In this document: piece by piece, positions 34,538 to 42,645 of the stretch | Layout: each line of letters starts with the position of its first letter | How positions within the stretch are numbered: position 1 is the first letter of the stretch | Source of the DNA: CBDCFV01 sp963664625 | GTDB taxonomy: Bacteria > Chloroflexota > Dehalococcoidia > Lucifugimonadales > UBA3495 | Length of the DNA stretch: 64,000 bases | NCBI GenBank assembly: GCA_963664625.1 | Contig: OY761541.1 | Location: 3,658,001-3,722,000, forward strand | Reading direction: 5' to 3' | Made by a program: the position numbers and the translations under genes | Notes under the pieces: model-generated | Seen by the model: the letters and a program-made list of their open reading frames with translations, nothing else | What the model was told of the DNA's origin: nothing | Databases searched by the model: none

Positions 34538-35878
34538 ATGTTGATCAAACGCACCCCGGACGCCTACGAGAAGCTCCAGATTCTCGGGGCTATGGCCAGC
34601 GACGATATTCTTTCCGGTTCAACGGGCTTCGCAGGGCGGGGCCAACGGAAAACGCCCTACTCCTCACCCAGCAAGAACCCCATCCCCGGCGTCTACCGGA
34701 CGGCGATGCCCAACGGCAAGTCCATCAACCTGATGCGGGTGATGTTCACCGATTTCTGCAAGATGGACTGCGCCTACTGTCCCAACAGCCACTGGGTGCC
34801 CCGCAAGCGGTACGCCTTCAAGACCGACGAACTGGCCAACACCTTCATGGAACTGCACCGACGGCACACGGTTGACGGGCTGTTCCTGAGCTCGGGCATT
34901 GCCGGCGACGGCTCCAAGACCACCGAGCGGTTGGTAAAGGTGGTGGAGACCATCCGCCGGAAACACGGCTTCAAGGGCTACATCCACATGAAGGTGATGC
35001 CCGGCGCCGCTTTCGAATACGTGGAAGCCGCCCACCGGCTGGGCACACGCTTGTCGGTCAACATCGAAGCGCCCACCGGCGAGCACATGCGAAAGCTCAG
35101 CACAATGAAGGACTTTGACCGGGACATCCTGGCTCCGATGGAGTGGATAGACAAGTTGAACCGGGAAAGCACCAATGGCAAGGTGGGACAAGCGACCCAG
35201 TTGGTGGTAGGAGCGGCGGACGAGTCGGACTTGGACATCTTCCGGCGCATCGACCAACTGTATACCGATTGGGACCTGAAGCGAGTCTACTACTCCGGCT
35301 TCCGTCCCGTCCGTTACACCCCGCTGGAGGAGCGAGCTGCCGCACCAATGGGGCGGGAGCATCGCCTGTACCAGATTGACTGGCTGAAACGTATCTACAA
35401 GTTCGACAACAAGGAAATTGGACTGGCGTTCGACGATAAAGGATTTCTGCCCTTGGAGGCTGACCCAAAGACTGTCATCGCCGCCGCAAACCTGGACGCG
35501 TTTCCCTTGGACGTGAACACGGCAACCCGGGATCAGTTGCTGCGAGTGCCGGGCATCGGCCCCACGTCCGTTCAACGCATCTTGGAAACAAGGAACAGGC
35601 ACACCGTGGATACATGGCGCGACCTGCAAGCGATGGGAGTGGTCAGGAAACGTGCTTGGCCCTTCCTGGTGTTTCCTGGCCACCGTCCGCCCAAGGCCAA
35701 GCAACTCAAGCTGGATCTGTTCGGGGAGTCACCTGCAAAAACGAAAGAGTCGCGGGTGGGAGAAGGCCCGGCGCAGTATACTCCTTACGGAACGGGAGGC
35801 GCCGCGGCCCCATGTGGATTGGCCGCGTCCTGCGTCGGCTGCTCGATGTATGGGATGCCAGGCCATCCGGGGAGTTAA
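34538..35878 (+). CDS. Putative DNA modification/repair radical SAM protein
   Basis: This 446-aa protein matches the family named putative DNA modification/repair radical SAM protein. The 4Fe-4S motif is C74-x3-C78-x2-C81 (DFCKMDCAYCPN). A helix-hairpin-helix segment (TRDQLLRVPGIGPTSVQRIL, about residues 320-345) suggests DNA binding. QLKLDLF at 389-395 resembles the beta-clamp motif at the end of DinB (QLQLPLF). The C-terminus has a Cys pair (CGLAASCVGC) that might bind metal. AGGAG at 34527-34531 favours the start at 34538 over the ATG at 34520. A GAAC-N4-GTTC box precedes it. The reaction is unknown. The stop codon overlaps that of convergent imuC. Confidence 0.88.
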   Translation: MLIKRTPDAYEKLQILGAMASDDILSGSTGFAGRGQRKTPYSSPSKNPIPGVYRTAMPNGKSINLMRVMFTDFCKMDCAYCPNSHWVPRKRYAFKTDELANTFMELHRRHTVDGLFLSSGIAGDGSKTTERLVKVVETIRRKHGFKGYIHMKVMPGAAFEYVEAAHRLGTRLSVNIEAPTGEHMRKLSTMKDFDRDILAPMEWIDKLNRESTNGKVGQATQLVVGAADESDLDIFRRIDQLYTDWDLKRVYYSGFRPVRYTPLEERAAAPMGREHRLYQIDWLKRIYKFDNKEIGLAFDDKGFLPLEADPKTVIAAANLDAFPLDVNTATRDQLLRVPGIGPTSVQRILETRNRHTVDTWRDLQAMGVVRKRAWPFLVFPGHRPPKAKQLKLDLFGESPAKTKESRVGEGPAQYTPYGTGGAAAPCGLAASCVGCSMYGMPGHPGS

Positions 35879-38800
35879 TGGAAGTTACGTGATTCGGGCG
35901 GGTCAGGTATCACATACATTGGCTTGACCTGCTGCACCACCAGGTTGAACGTTTCGTCCACGCGGGACATGATGCCGGTCACCACCAGGAAAGGCGCTTT
36001 GAGGTCGTTGCGCAACCGGGCATAGTTCTTGGGCCAGACCACCATCGGTATGTGTCCAAACTCGTCCTCCAGCGTAATGAACACCGCCTTAGCCAAGGGC
36101 CGTTGTCGGCGGATAACCAACCCGGCCACGGTTACGGTCTCGCCGTCGGGAACGGACGGCACCTGCTCACTGGTCAGCACGTTGGGCCCCAAGCTCTGCC
36201 TGATGTAGGCCATAACGTGGCTGGACGGGTGCATTCCCATCGTGCGGTACTCTCGCGTCATCTCCTCGAAAGCTCCCGCCTTGGGCAGCGGGGCCATGTC
36301 CTGCTCCACCGGCAACCCCAGCGCCAGTTGACGGCCCACCGGCCTGTATCGCAAGCCCGCCTCCCAGCGAGCGCGGCGACGGTCTTCGCACAAGTTGTCC
36401 AAGGCCCCGGAATCGATCAGGTCTTCCACTTGCTGTTGCTCCAAGCCGGAGCGGGCCATGAAGTCGGCCAAGTCCGCAAATGGCCCTCCCTGTTCCTTGG
36501 CGGCGGCGACCGCCTTTATCGAGGCGTCGCCAAGGCCTTTCACGTAGCACAGCCCAAGCCTGATGTTGTCGTTCTCGACGGTGCACAGGCGGCCGCTCAG
36601 GTTTACGTCCGGGTTAAGCACGTAAACGCCATGCCGCTTGGCGTCTTCCTTCAGCGTCTCCGGCGTGTAAAAACCCATCGGCTGCTGGTTGAACAACCCC
36701 AAGTAGAACTCAACCGGGTAGTAGTACTTGAGCCAAGCTATCTGGTAGGCCGTCACGCCGAAAGCAAAGGCGTGGGACTCGGGAAACATGTAGTGGCCGT
36801 TGAACCGTTGGAAGACACGCTTGGCGGTCTCTTCGTTTAGACCCTTCTCCAGCGCCCCGTCGCGGAACCTTTTCCACCAGAGCCGGAGCAGCGCGCCGTT
36901 GTTCCTCTTGGTGAACGCGCGGCGCAACCGGTCCGAGTCGGAGTGGGACAACCCTCCAATGTCGTGGGCCAGTTGGTTTATCTGGTCCTGGAACAGGATT
37001 ACCCCGCTGGTACGCTCCAGTGCCCGTCGCTCCAGTTCGTGGTCGAATACCACCTGTTCCAGTCCTATGCGGCGCTTGATGTAGTGGCGAATGCCGTCGT
37101 TGGCGCCTACGCCGGGACGTACCGCGGCCACCTCGTGGGCCATGTCGGTAAGGTTACGCGGCTTGATTCGAGGGATGGTCTGTTGCTGCGCCGCCGACTC
37201 CACTTGGAAAATGCCGATGGTGTCGGCCTTGTGCAGCATGGCGTACACTGCCTGGTCATTGAAGTCTATGCAGGACAGGTTGACGTAACTCCCGTGGCGC
37301 TCCTCGATTGCCCTGAGAGTGTCTTGAAGCTGTGACAGGGCACCCACTCCCAGGAAATCGATCTTTACGAATCGGGACCGGTCAATTGAGTCTTTGTCCC
37401 ACTGCATGACGTACCGGCCCTCGATGGCGCTGGGCTGAATGGGCACTATTTCGGTCAAGGGACTGGAGCCGATTACCATGCCGCCGGGGTGCTGGGCCAG
37501 TTGACGGGGAAAGCCGTCCAGTTGCCCGGACAACTCGACCAGTTGCTGCCACGCCGGGTTGTCCAGCTTGTCCTGAAAGTCCGGCAGCAGGCGCATCTGC
37601 TCTCCCAGCGGGATGCCGTCGCGTTCCTCCACTCTCTTCGCCAGCTTGTCCACTTGGTCGGGCGGCAGGCCCAATGCCTGCCCCAAGTCTCGCACCGTGC
37701 CTCGAACGCGGTAGGTCTCGATCATCCCGGTGAGCGCCGCCCGCTCCCATCCGTATTTCCGGTGCACCCGCAGAATCAGTTCTTCACGGATATTGCGCGG
37801 AAAGTCCAGGTCTATGTCCGGCACGCTTGCCAGTTCGTCGTCGGGAAGGAAACGTTCCAAGGAGAGGTCGTATTGTAGCGGGTCGATATGGGAGATTCCC
37901 AGGAGGTACCCCACCAGCATGGATACCGACGATCCCCGGCCCCGGCCCGGAGGGTTGAACTCCAATGGTGTTTCCGGGTCGGCCAGTCCCAAGTCTATAG
38001 CCACCTCCCGCCCGAGCAGTACGATGTCGTGGTATATGAGGAAGAAGCCGGCCAGGTTGTGCTTCTCGATCAGGCTGAACTCGTGCTTCAGGCGTTCCTG
38101 CACCTTGGGAGTAATCCGGCCGTACCGGCGCTCCGCGGCTTGGCGGCAAATCTGCTCCAAGTGGCTTTGGGGTGTGCGTCCCTCGGGCAGGGGGTAGTCA
38201 GGGAACTGGTATCCCAGGTCCTGGGTCAGGTCGAATGTCCGGCAACGCGAAGCGATGCGGGTGGTGTTCTTCACGGCCTCGGGACACCATTGAAACAACT
38301 CGGCCATATCCCGGGGATGTTTTAGAAAGAACTCGCTGTTGGGGCGGCGCAGACGGTGCGAGTCTTCCAAGGAAGTGTTGTTCCTGACGGCCACCAAGCA
38401 GTCCTGCAGGCGGTGGCGGCTCCGGACGTGGTAGTGGACGTTGCCCGTTGCCACCACGCCGACGCCAATCTCCTGCGCCAGGTCTACAAGCCGTCGGTTG
38501 CGCTTGGTGTCACCCAGGACCAGGTGCTGCTGCAATTCCAGGAAGTAGTTGTCCCGGCCGAAGAGGTCACGATAGTACAGGGCCGTATCCCGGGCCTCGC
38601 CAAAGCGGTCTTCATCCAGCAGCGACGGCACTTGGCCCTGGCGGCATCCTGAAAGGGCGATAAGCCCCTCAACGCTGCCTTCCAGCAGGGCCGGGTCCAA
38701 ATCGGGCCGGCGCCGGTCCTTAACGTAAGCTTGGGATATGAGCCGGCAAAGGTTGCCGTAGCCTTGGCGGGTCTCAGACAGGAGGGTAAGGTGGCATCCG

Positions 38801-39009
38801 CCCGTCAGCGTAACCTCGCAACCGATAATAGGTTGTATTCCCTCGTCGTGGCAAGCGTCGGCAAACTCCACGGCCCCGCAGAGGTTGTCGTGGTCTGTGA
38901 TTGCCAGGGTCCGGTAGCCAAGAGCGACGGCCTGACCCACCATTTCCCCGATGGATGAGGCCCCTTCCTGGAAACTGTAGTTGGTGTGCAGATGAAGCTC
39001 GGCGTACAT
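35875..39009 (-). CDS. dnaE2: Error-prone DNA polymerase III alpha subunit (DnaE2/ImuC)
   Basis: This C-family polymerase of 1044 aa has an N-terminal PHP domain (ELHLHTNYSFQEGASS, ITDHDNL) and catalytic Asp residues in VPDIDLDFPRNIR. Further features are the HPGGMVIG segment, the tandem HhH region and a C-terminal OB fold (TVAGLVIRRQRPLAKAVF). The short length and the nearby imuB and DUF6504 genes identify it as the translesion ImuC/DnaE2 rather than the replicative DnaE. It acts with ImuB in induced mutagenesis. It lies 256 bp downstream of the coiled-coil gene, without an SOS box of its own that I can find, so it is probably read from the imuB promoter. Confidence 0.9.
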   Translation of the reverse strand: MYAELHLHTNYSFQEGASSIGEMVGQAVALGYRTLAITDHDNLCGAVEFADACHDEGIQPIIGCEVTLTGGCHLTLLSETRQGYGNLCRLISQAYVKDRRRPDLDPALLEGSVEGLIALSGCRQGQVPSLLDEDRFGEARDTALYYRDLFGRDNYFLELQQHLVLGDTKRNRRLVDLAQEIGVGVVATGNVHYHVRSRHRLQDCLVAVRNNTSLEDSHRLRRPNSEFFLKHPRDMAELFQWCPEAVKNTTRIASRCRTFDLTQDLGYQFPDYPLPEGRTPQSHLEQICRQAAERRYGRITPKVQERLKHEFSLIEKHNLAGFFLIYHDIVLLGREVAIDLGLADPETPLEFNPPGRGRGSSVSMLVGYLLGISHIDPLQYDLSLERFLPDDELASVPDIDLDFPRNIREELILRVHRKYGWERAALTGMIETYRVRGTVRDLGQALGLPPDQVDKLAKRVEERDGIPLGEQMRLLPDFQDKLDNPAWQQLVELSGQLDGFPRQLAQHPGGMVIGSSPLTEIVPIQPSAIEGRYVMQWDKDSIDRSRFVKIDFLGVGALSQLQDTLRAIEERHGSYVNLSCIDFNDQAVYAMLHKADTIGIFQVESAAQQQTIPRIKPRNLTDMAHEVAAVRPGVGANDGIRHYIKRRIGLEQVVFDHELERRALERTSGVILFQDQINQLAHDIGGLSHSDSDRLRRAFTKRNNGALLRLWWKRFRDGALEKGLNEETAKRVFQRFNGHYMFPESHAFAFGVTAYQIAWLKYYYPVEFYLGLFNQQPMGFYTPETLKEDAKRHGVYVLNPDVNLSGRLCTVENDNIRLGLCYVKGLGDASIKAVAAAKEQGGPFADLADFMARSGLEQQQVEDLIDSGALDNLCEDRRRARWEAGLRYRPVGRQLALGLPVEQDMAPLPKAGAFEEMTREYRTMGMHPSSHVMAYIRQSLGPNVLTSEQVPSVPDGETVTVAGLVIRRQRPLAKAVFITLEDEFGHIPMVVWPKNYARLRNDLKAPFLVVTGIMSRVDETFNLVVQQVKPMYVIPDPPESRNFH

Positions 39010-39265
39010 CGCTCCTGATACCCGCTGCTGCGGTCCGGCAACCCTGTCCCGAGCTTACTGGAAAGCTCATCTCAACTCCCTCCTATGGCAGGACCCTGTA
39101 GTATTGCTGGTGTGTGAATTGGTAATTAAACTCTGGCGCTCTTCTATCCGTCATTGCCGCGAACATTTCCCACAGCGTTTACATGTTTTCGTGGAAGGCG
39201 TAGCCGCCGAGGTGTCCGGGGCTGGTGTCCCGGTACCGGAGCGTTGCTGCGGGGGCTTTTGACGG

Positions 39266-39553
39266 CTACGTGGACGGGTCCGGCTGGGCGCCGTTCTGCT
39301 CGTCGTCCAGCCAGCCGTAGCGCTGGGCCAAGCGGAGCCATAGACGGCGGGTGATGGCCGCATCCCGGGTCAGCTCCTCCAGGAGGGCGACGATTGCCTC
39401 CTGGTTGGCTTGCAGGGCCTCCTGGTTGGCTAGGAGGCGGTCGAGGAGTTGGTCATGGTTCTCGACGATGGAGTCCAGGCGGGCAATGGTCTGCTCGTGC
39501 CGCTTGGCGGCGGTCTCGAGGGAGATTACCCTATCTTCCAGTGGTTGCTGCAT
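39266..39553 (-). CDS. Small coiled-coil protein in the imuB-imuC gap
   Basis: From 39553 (MQQPLEDRVISLE) this is a 95-aa, almost entirely helical protein. A heptad-like region and an internal repeat (NQEALQANQEAI) occupy residues 10-60, and RLWLRLAQRYGWLDDE lies near the C-terminus. It resembles small coiled-coil proteins often found singly in Chloroflexi. The larger protein at 6148-6885 has a similar coiled coil. Its place between DUF6504 and imuC suggests co-transcription, not proof of a role in mutagenesis. Confidence 0.6.
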   Translation of the reverse strand: MQQPLEDRVISLETAAKRHEQTIARLDSIVENHDQLLDRLLANQEALQANQEAIVALLEELTRDAAITRRLWLRLAQRYGWLDDEQNGAQPDPST

Positions 39554-39672
39554 GGGCTGATGTCCTTGTGGGAGTGTGCGGGCACGTCCGTCCGGCCAGT
39601 GTAGCACGGTCTGGGCCTTTGGCGCAGGGCTTGGGCGGGGCCTTGTCTTGGGACCGCATTGTGCAAAGCCCA

Positions 39673-40008
39673 TTAGTTTCCCTGTCCGTACCATTCGCCA
39701 GTCGCCAGGTCATGGAAGACGGTGACGCTTCTATCATCCTCCATCACGACCCGGTAATAGACCCTGGCAATGGGTGCTTTGCGCCACCACTCGTCGTCTA
39801 TCCGCCAACTGTCCAGGACTTCCGATACTTGTCTCCACTGGCAAGGTAACTCTCTCTTGCTGTTCTTCTTTCTGACGGCGCCCCTGCTCTTTGGCACGCT
39901 GATGGCTATGGGCCGACCGTCGGCGTCAACCTCGACCCGTACCGGCAAGGGCGCGTCTAGGGATCGTATGCCACCAGCGCGCGCCGCCTTTCTGGTATTC
40001 GCGACCAT
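39673..40008 (-). CDS. DUF6504-like small protein of the ImuB/DnaE2 cassette
   Basis: From the ATG at 40008 (MVANTRKAARAGG) this 111-aa protein overlaps the end of imuB by 52 bp. It shows the DUF6504-like pattern: VEVDADGRPIAISV, WRQVSEVLDSWRIDDEWW and a YRVVMEDDRSVTVFHDL strand pair ending GEWYGQG. DUF6504 proteins are known from actinobacterial loci near ImuB and DnaE2, where their role is undefined. The longer open frame to 40497 is antisense-frame noise over imuB. Confidence 0.75.
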   Translation of the reverse strand: MVANTRKAARAGGIRSLDAPLPVRVEVDADGRPIAISVPKSRGAVRKKNSKRELPCQWRQVSEVLDSWRIDDEWWRKAPIARVYYRVVMEDDRSVTVFHDLATGEWYGQGN

Positions 40009-41135
40009 GGCTCCACCTCCCGGATACGATAGATGGGCGGCTGCTGACCCAGCCGGACCCGAAGCTCGCGGATCGACTCGTCCAACCTGGCCAGGTGCCG
40101 AACTTCGGGAAACATGCTTTCCTGCCGTCCCGTCTCCCCATTGATGCCGGACAGGGTGAGGGACAGGGTCTCCAGTGGGCCGGGCAAAGTCATGTTGTCC
40201 AAGCGGCTGCGCAGTACGAACATTGCCCGGTCGCAACTGCCCACCGGCTCGCGGAACCCAATGCGTTTGCTCCAGGTTGATCCATTGTCGACGCGCCCCT
40301 CCAACAAGGCGACCCTGGCGAAGCGTCCCCTCAGCACGCCGGTGTAGGCCTTCGCCAGCAAGCTTTCCAGGATGACGAATATGGCCGGCAACGACACCGT
40401 GGGCGTTGCGAAGGATACTTCGCGGACGAAGGTCTCCTCGTGCTGGCGGGGCATTAGGGGAGTGTCGTCCAAGCCGTTGGCAAGCCGCCAGAGCCATGCT
40501 CCCTCCTTGCCGAACTCACCCTGCATGGTGTTGAAGGGCAACCGGGCAATACTTCCCATCCTGTCCAGGCCGAAGTCCAGCAGCCGTTCCTTGATTTTCC
40601 AGGACGTAGGCAAATGCAGTATGGACATCTCCGCCAGAAAAGCGGCGGCGTCTTCCGGCGCCCGCACAGCCCCAAGGGACTCGGCCTGCAATGCGGCGGC
40701 GTAGGCGGGGAATTTCCCTCCCGCTACCCCCACTTGAGGACGGTATATTTGGGAGACGGCGTCCAGGACCGCCTTGATTATCCCGGCCTCCCCGCCGTAA
40801 AGCTTTTCCAAGCCGCTCAGGTCAACGTAGGCCAGTCCCAATCCCACGTCTTCCACGACCGGACTCCTTTGTTCGAGATTGTCCAGGATGCCGTTCCACC
40901 TTTCACTGTAGAGCGGCATATCGGCTTCGATCAGGGCGGCGTCGGGACGCAGGGACAGGGCCTTCTCCAACGGCATACCTACTTCTATCTCGTTGGCCGA
41001 CGGCGACCGGTCGATCACCGTCTTGCGGGTCCCCGACTGCTCCACGATAAGGAGCGTCTTGCCCTTCAGGGCGGGCTGCCGGAGCAACTCGACTTTCACC
41101 GGCAGGTGGCTGATTAGAACACACGCTACATACAT
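39957..41135 (-). CDS. imuB: ImuB-like Y-family polymerase homologue, catalytically degenerate
   Basis: This protein has the Y-family fold but lacks the catalytic acidic residues. The first motif, normally DxDxF, reads ACVLISHLP, and the SxDE motif is replaced by AYVDLSG. Loss of these residues is the hallmark of ImuB, which acts as an adaptor between the clamp and ImuC. Near the C-terminus RQESMFPE resembles a clamp-binding QxSLF motif. Start 41135 (MYVACVLISH) is chosen because GGAGG lies 6 nt upstream, giving 392 aa. The longer frame from 41192 would begin inside the promoter's LexA box. No imuA is visible. Confidence 0.88.
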   Translation of the reverse strand: MYVACVLISHLPVKVELLRQPALKGKTLLIVEQSGTRKTVIDRSPSANEIEVGMPLEKALSLRPDAALIEADMPLYSERWNGILDNLEQRSPVVEDVGLGLAYVDLSGLEKLYGGEAGIIKAVLDAVSQIYRPQVGVAGGKFPAYAAALQAESLGAVRAPEDAAAFLAEMSILHLPTSWKIKERLLDFGLDRMGSIARLPFNTMQGEFGKEGAWLWRLANGLDDTPLMPRQHEETFVREVSFATPTVSLPAIFVILESLLAKAYTGVLRGRFARVALLEGRVDNGSTWSKRIGFREPVGSCDRAMFVLRSRLDNMTLPGPLETLSLTLSGINGETGRQESMFPEVRHLARLDESIRELRVRLGQQPPIYRIREVEPWSRIPERRRALVAYDP

Positions 41136-41179
41136 AGGCGGCCTCCATAATTCCATCCGACCCCGCCGGAAGGGAGACA

Positions 41180-41208
41180 ATTGTATGAACACATGTTCTA
41201 ATAATCAA
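41180..41208 (-). promoter_or_regulatory. imuB promoter with LexA box in its spacer
   Basis: On the minus strand TTGATT (41208-41203), a 17-bp spacer, then TACAAT (41185-41180) make a good promoter 45 bp before the imuB start. The spacer contains GAACATGTGTTC (plus strand GAACACATGTTC, 41187-41198), a perfect palindrome of the GAAC-N4-GTTC LexA class. Repressor bound here would block polymerase directly. Confidence 0.75.
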
Positions 41209-41305
41209 GGGGCAATTGACAGGAAATTCCGGCATACTGTCTACTAGACGTGATGCTCCACTCCCTCTCGGTGTTCAACATAATGACGGCAGAATAACCC
41301 ACACC

Positions 41306-41551
41306 AACGAGGCCCTGGACTGGTGGATACGCACTTCCATCGGCTCGTCCCGCCATGTGTCCGGCACCTGCAAAATCGGCCCGGACTCGGACCCCATGGC
41401 GGTGGTAGACCAGCAGTGCCGTGTAAAGGGAGTCACCGGCATCTGGGTGGCCGATTCTTCAATAATGCCCCGGGTCACCAAGGCCAACACCAACGCCACC
41501 ACCATTATGATCGGCGAGAGGGTAGCCGACTGGGTGGCCCAAGAAGCGTAA
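41306..41551 (+). pseudogene. GMC oxidoreductase remnant (C-terminal end)
   Basis: About 80 codons match only the C-terminal end of choline-dehydrogenase-like GMC oxidoreductases: RHVSGTCKIGPDSDPMAVVD, RVKGVTGIWVADSSIMP and NTNATTIMIGERVADW. The FAD-binding N-terminal domain and most of the substrate domain are absent. Upstream sequence is the imuB promoter region, so the rest was deleted. The remnant ends 14 bp before the CBS-HEPN gene. Confidence 0.75.
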
Positions 41552-41565
41552 GGGAGGAGTTCATC

Positions 41566-42558
41566 ATGACGATGGAACAGGGTTTCTCTAGGTTGAAGGA
41601 AATCGCTCATAAGATGAAGGAAGACAGGGAAAGAGGATTGGCGCCAAGTTCCGTTACTCCAACTGTCCGTGAGTTCATGTCATGGTTTGGATATGCACGA
41701 CGCGGCCTTTGGATAGTTGAGAGAGTACGCGAAGAACTGGAGGCTAATGGTCTTCACACTGAGCCTGACTTTCAACACGCTTATGTCGACGGCCCCATTT
41801 CCTTTCGAGACTCTTCGATTTCCGCCCCTCTCGCTGACAGCACACTGCGTGTGGACATCCTAGAAGCTGCCCACAATTCACCAACAACTGTCACACCAAA
41901 CGATGATCTGAAGACAGCTATCACCCATATGATGAGTAATGACTTCTCTCAGATACCTGTAATGGAAGGCCAAAGGCAAGTAAAAGGGATACTCACTTGG
42001 GAATCCATCGGTTCCAAGACTGCAATGGGGCAGATTAGCAACGATGTTAAGGTCTATATGGAACGAGCTGAAATCATTGATGGTCAACAGCCTTTTTTCG
42101 ATGCAGTCAACGTCATCGCTAGAACCGGATATGTATTGGTAAGGGGTCAAGACAAAATTATCACGGGAATCGTTACAGCGAGCGATCTAAACGACCAATT
42201 TCTCCAATTGGCCGAACCATTCCTTCTCGTAGGAGAAATAGAGAGCCACATTAGGAGAGTAATTCATGGCCGGTTCACGCGTGAAGAACTTGTCGACATA
42301 TCAAGGTCATCAGATAACCAGACCATAGACCACATCGCCAACCTGACGTTTGGTGATTACTGCCATTTGCTGGAAGACCCCAAAAGATGGGAAAAGCTGA
42401 GCCTAAAATTTGATCGAACGGTATTCGTGAAACTTCTGCATGAAATTAGGGACATACGGAACAACGTGATGCATTTCAATCCTGATGGGTTGGACCCGGA
42501 GGACGTGCGGAAATTGCGGAATGCGTCGCGCTTTCTTCAGCAACTAGCGAGCAACTAG
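41566..42558 (+). CDS. CBS-domain protein with C-terminal HEPN-like motif
   Basis: From ATG 41566 (GGAGGAG upstream) the 330-aa protein has three regions. Residues 1-95 are a helical, possibly winged-helix region (TVREFMSWFGYARRGLWIVE). Residues about 100-225 are a CBS pair (TVTPNDDLKTAITHMMSNDFSQIPV; VRGQDKIITGIVTASDL), a fold that senses adenine nucleotides. The C-terminus is helical with EIRDIRNNVMHFNP. There R298-x4-H303 (RNNVMH) is the RNase motif of HEPN domains, found in many toxins and defence effectors. I infer a nucleotide-gated RNase; it is untested. Lower GC than its neighbours and a truncated gene beside it hint at a variable region. Confidence 0.7.
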   Translation: MTMEQGFSRLKEIAHKMKEDRERGLAPSSVTPTVREFMSWFGYARRGLWIVERVREELEANGLHTEPDFQHAYVDGPISFRDSSISAPLADSTLRVDILEAAHNSPTTVTPNDDLKTAITHMMSNDFSQIPVMEGQRQVKGILTWESIGSKTAMGQISNDVKVYMERAEIIDGQQPFFDAVNVIARTGYVLVRGQDKIITGIVTASDLNDQFLQLAEPFLLVGEIESHIRRVIHGRFTREELVDISRSSDNQTIDHIANLTFGDYCHLLEDPKRWEKLSLKFDRTVFVKLLHEIRDIRNNVMHFNPDGLDPEDVRKLRNASRFLQQLASN

Positions 42559-42645
42559 CGCACTGATCCCCAAGCCAAAGCCCCGAACTTCGATGCCGAT
42601 GAGACAGTCTGAGACTTGGCTTTGGTTTAGGTTGGTTAAGGAGAT

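Noticed and set aside
39673..40497. A 274-aa frame covering the DUF6504 gene and much of imuB
   Set aside because: Only the part from 40008 on resembles a protein family; the rest is another frame of imuB.
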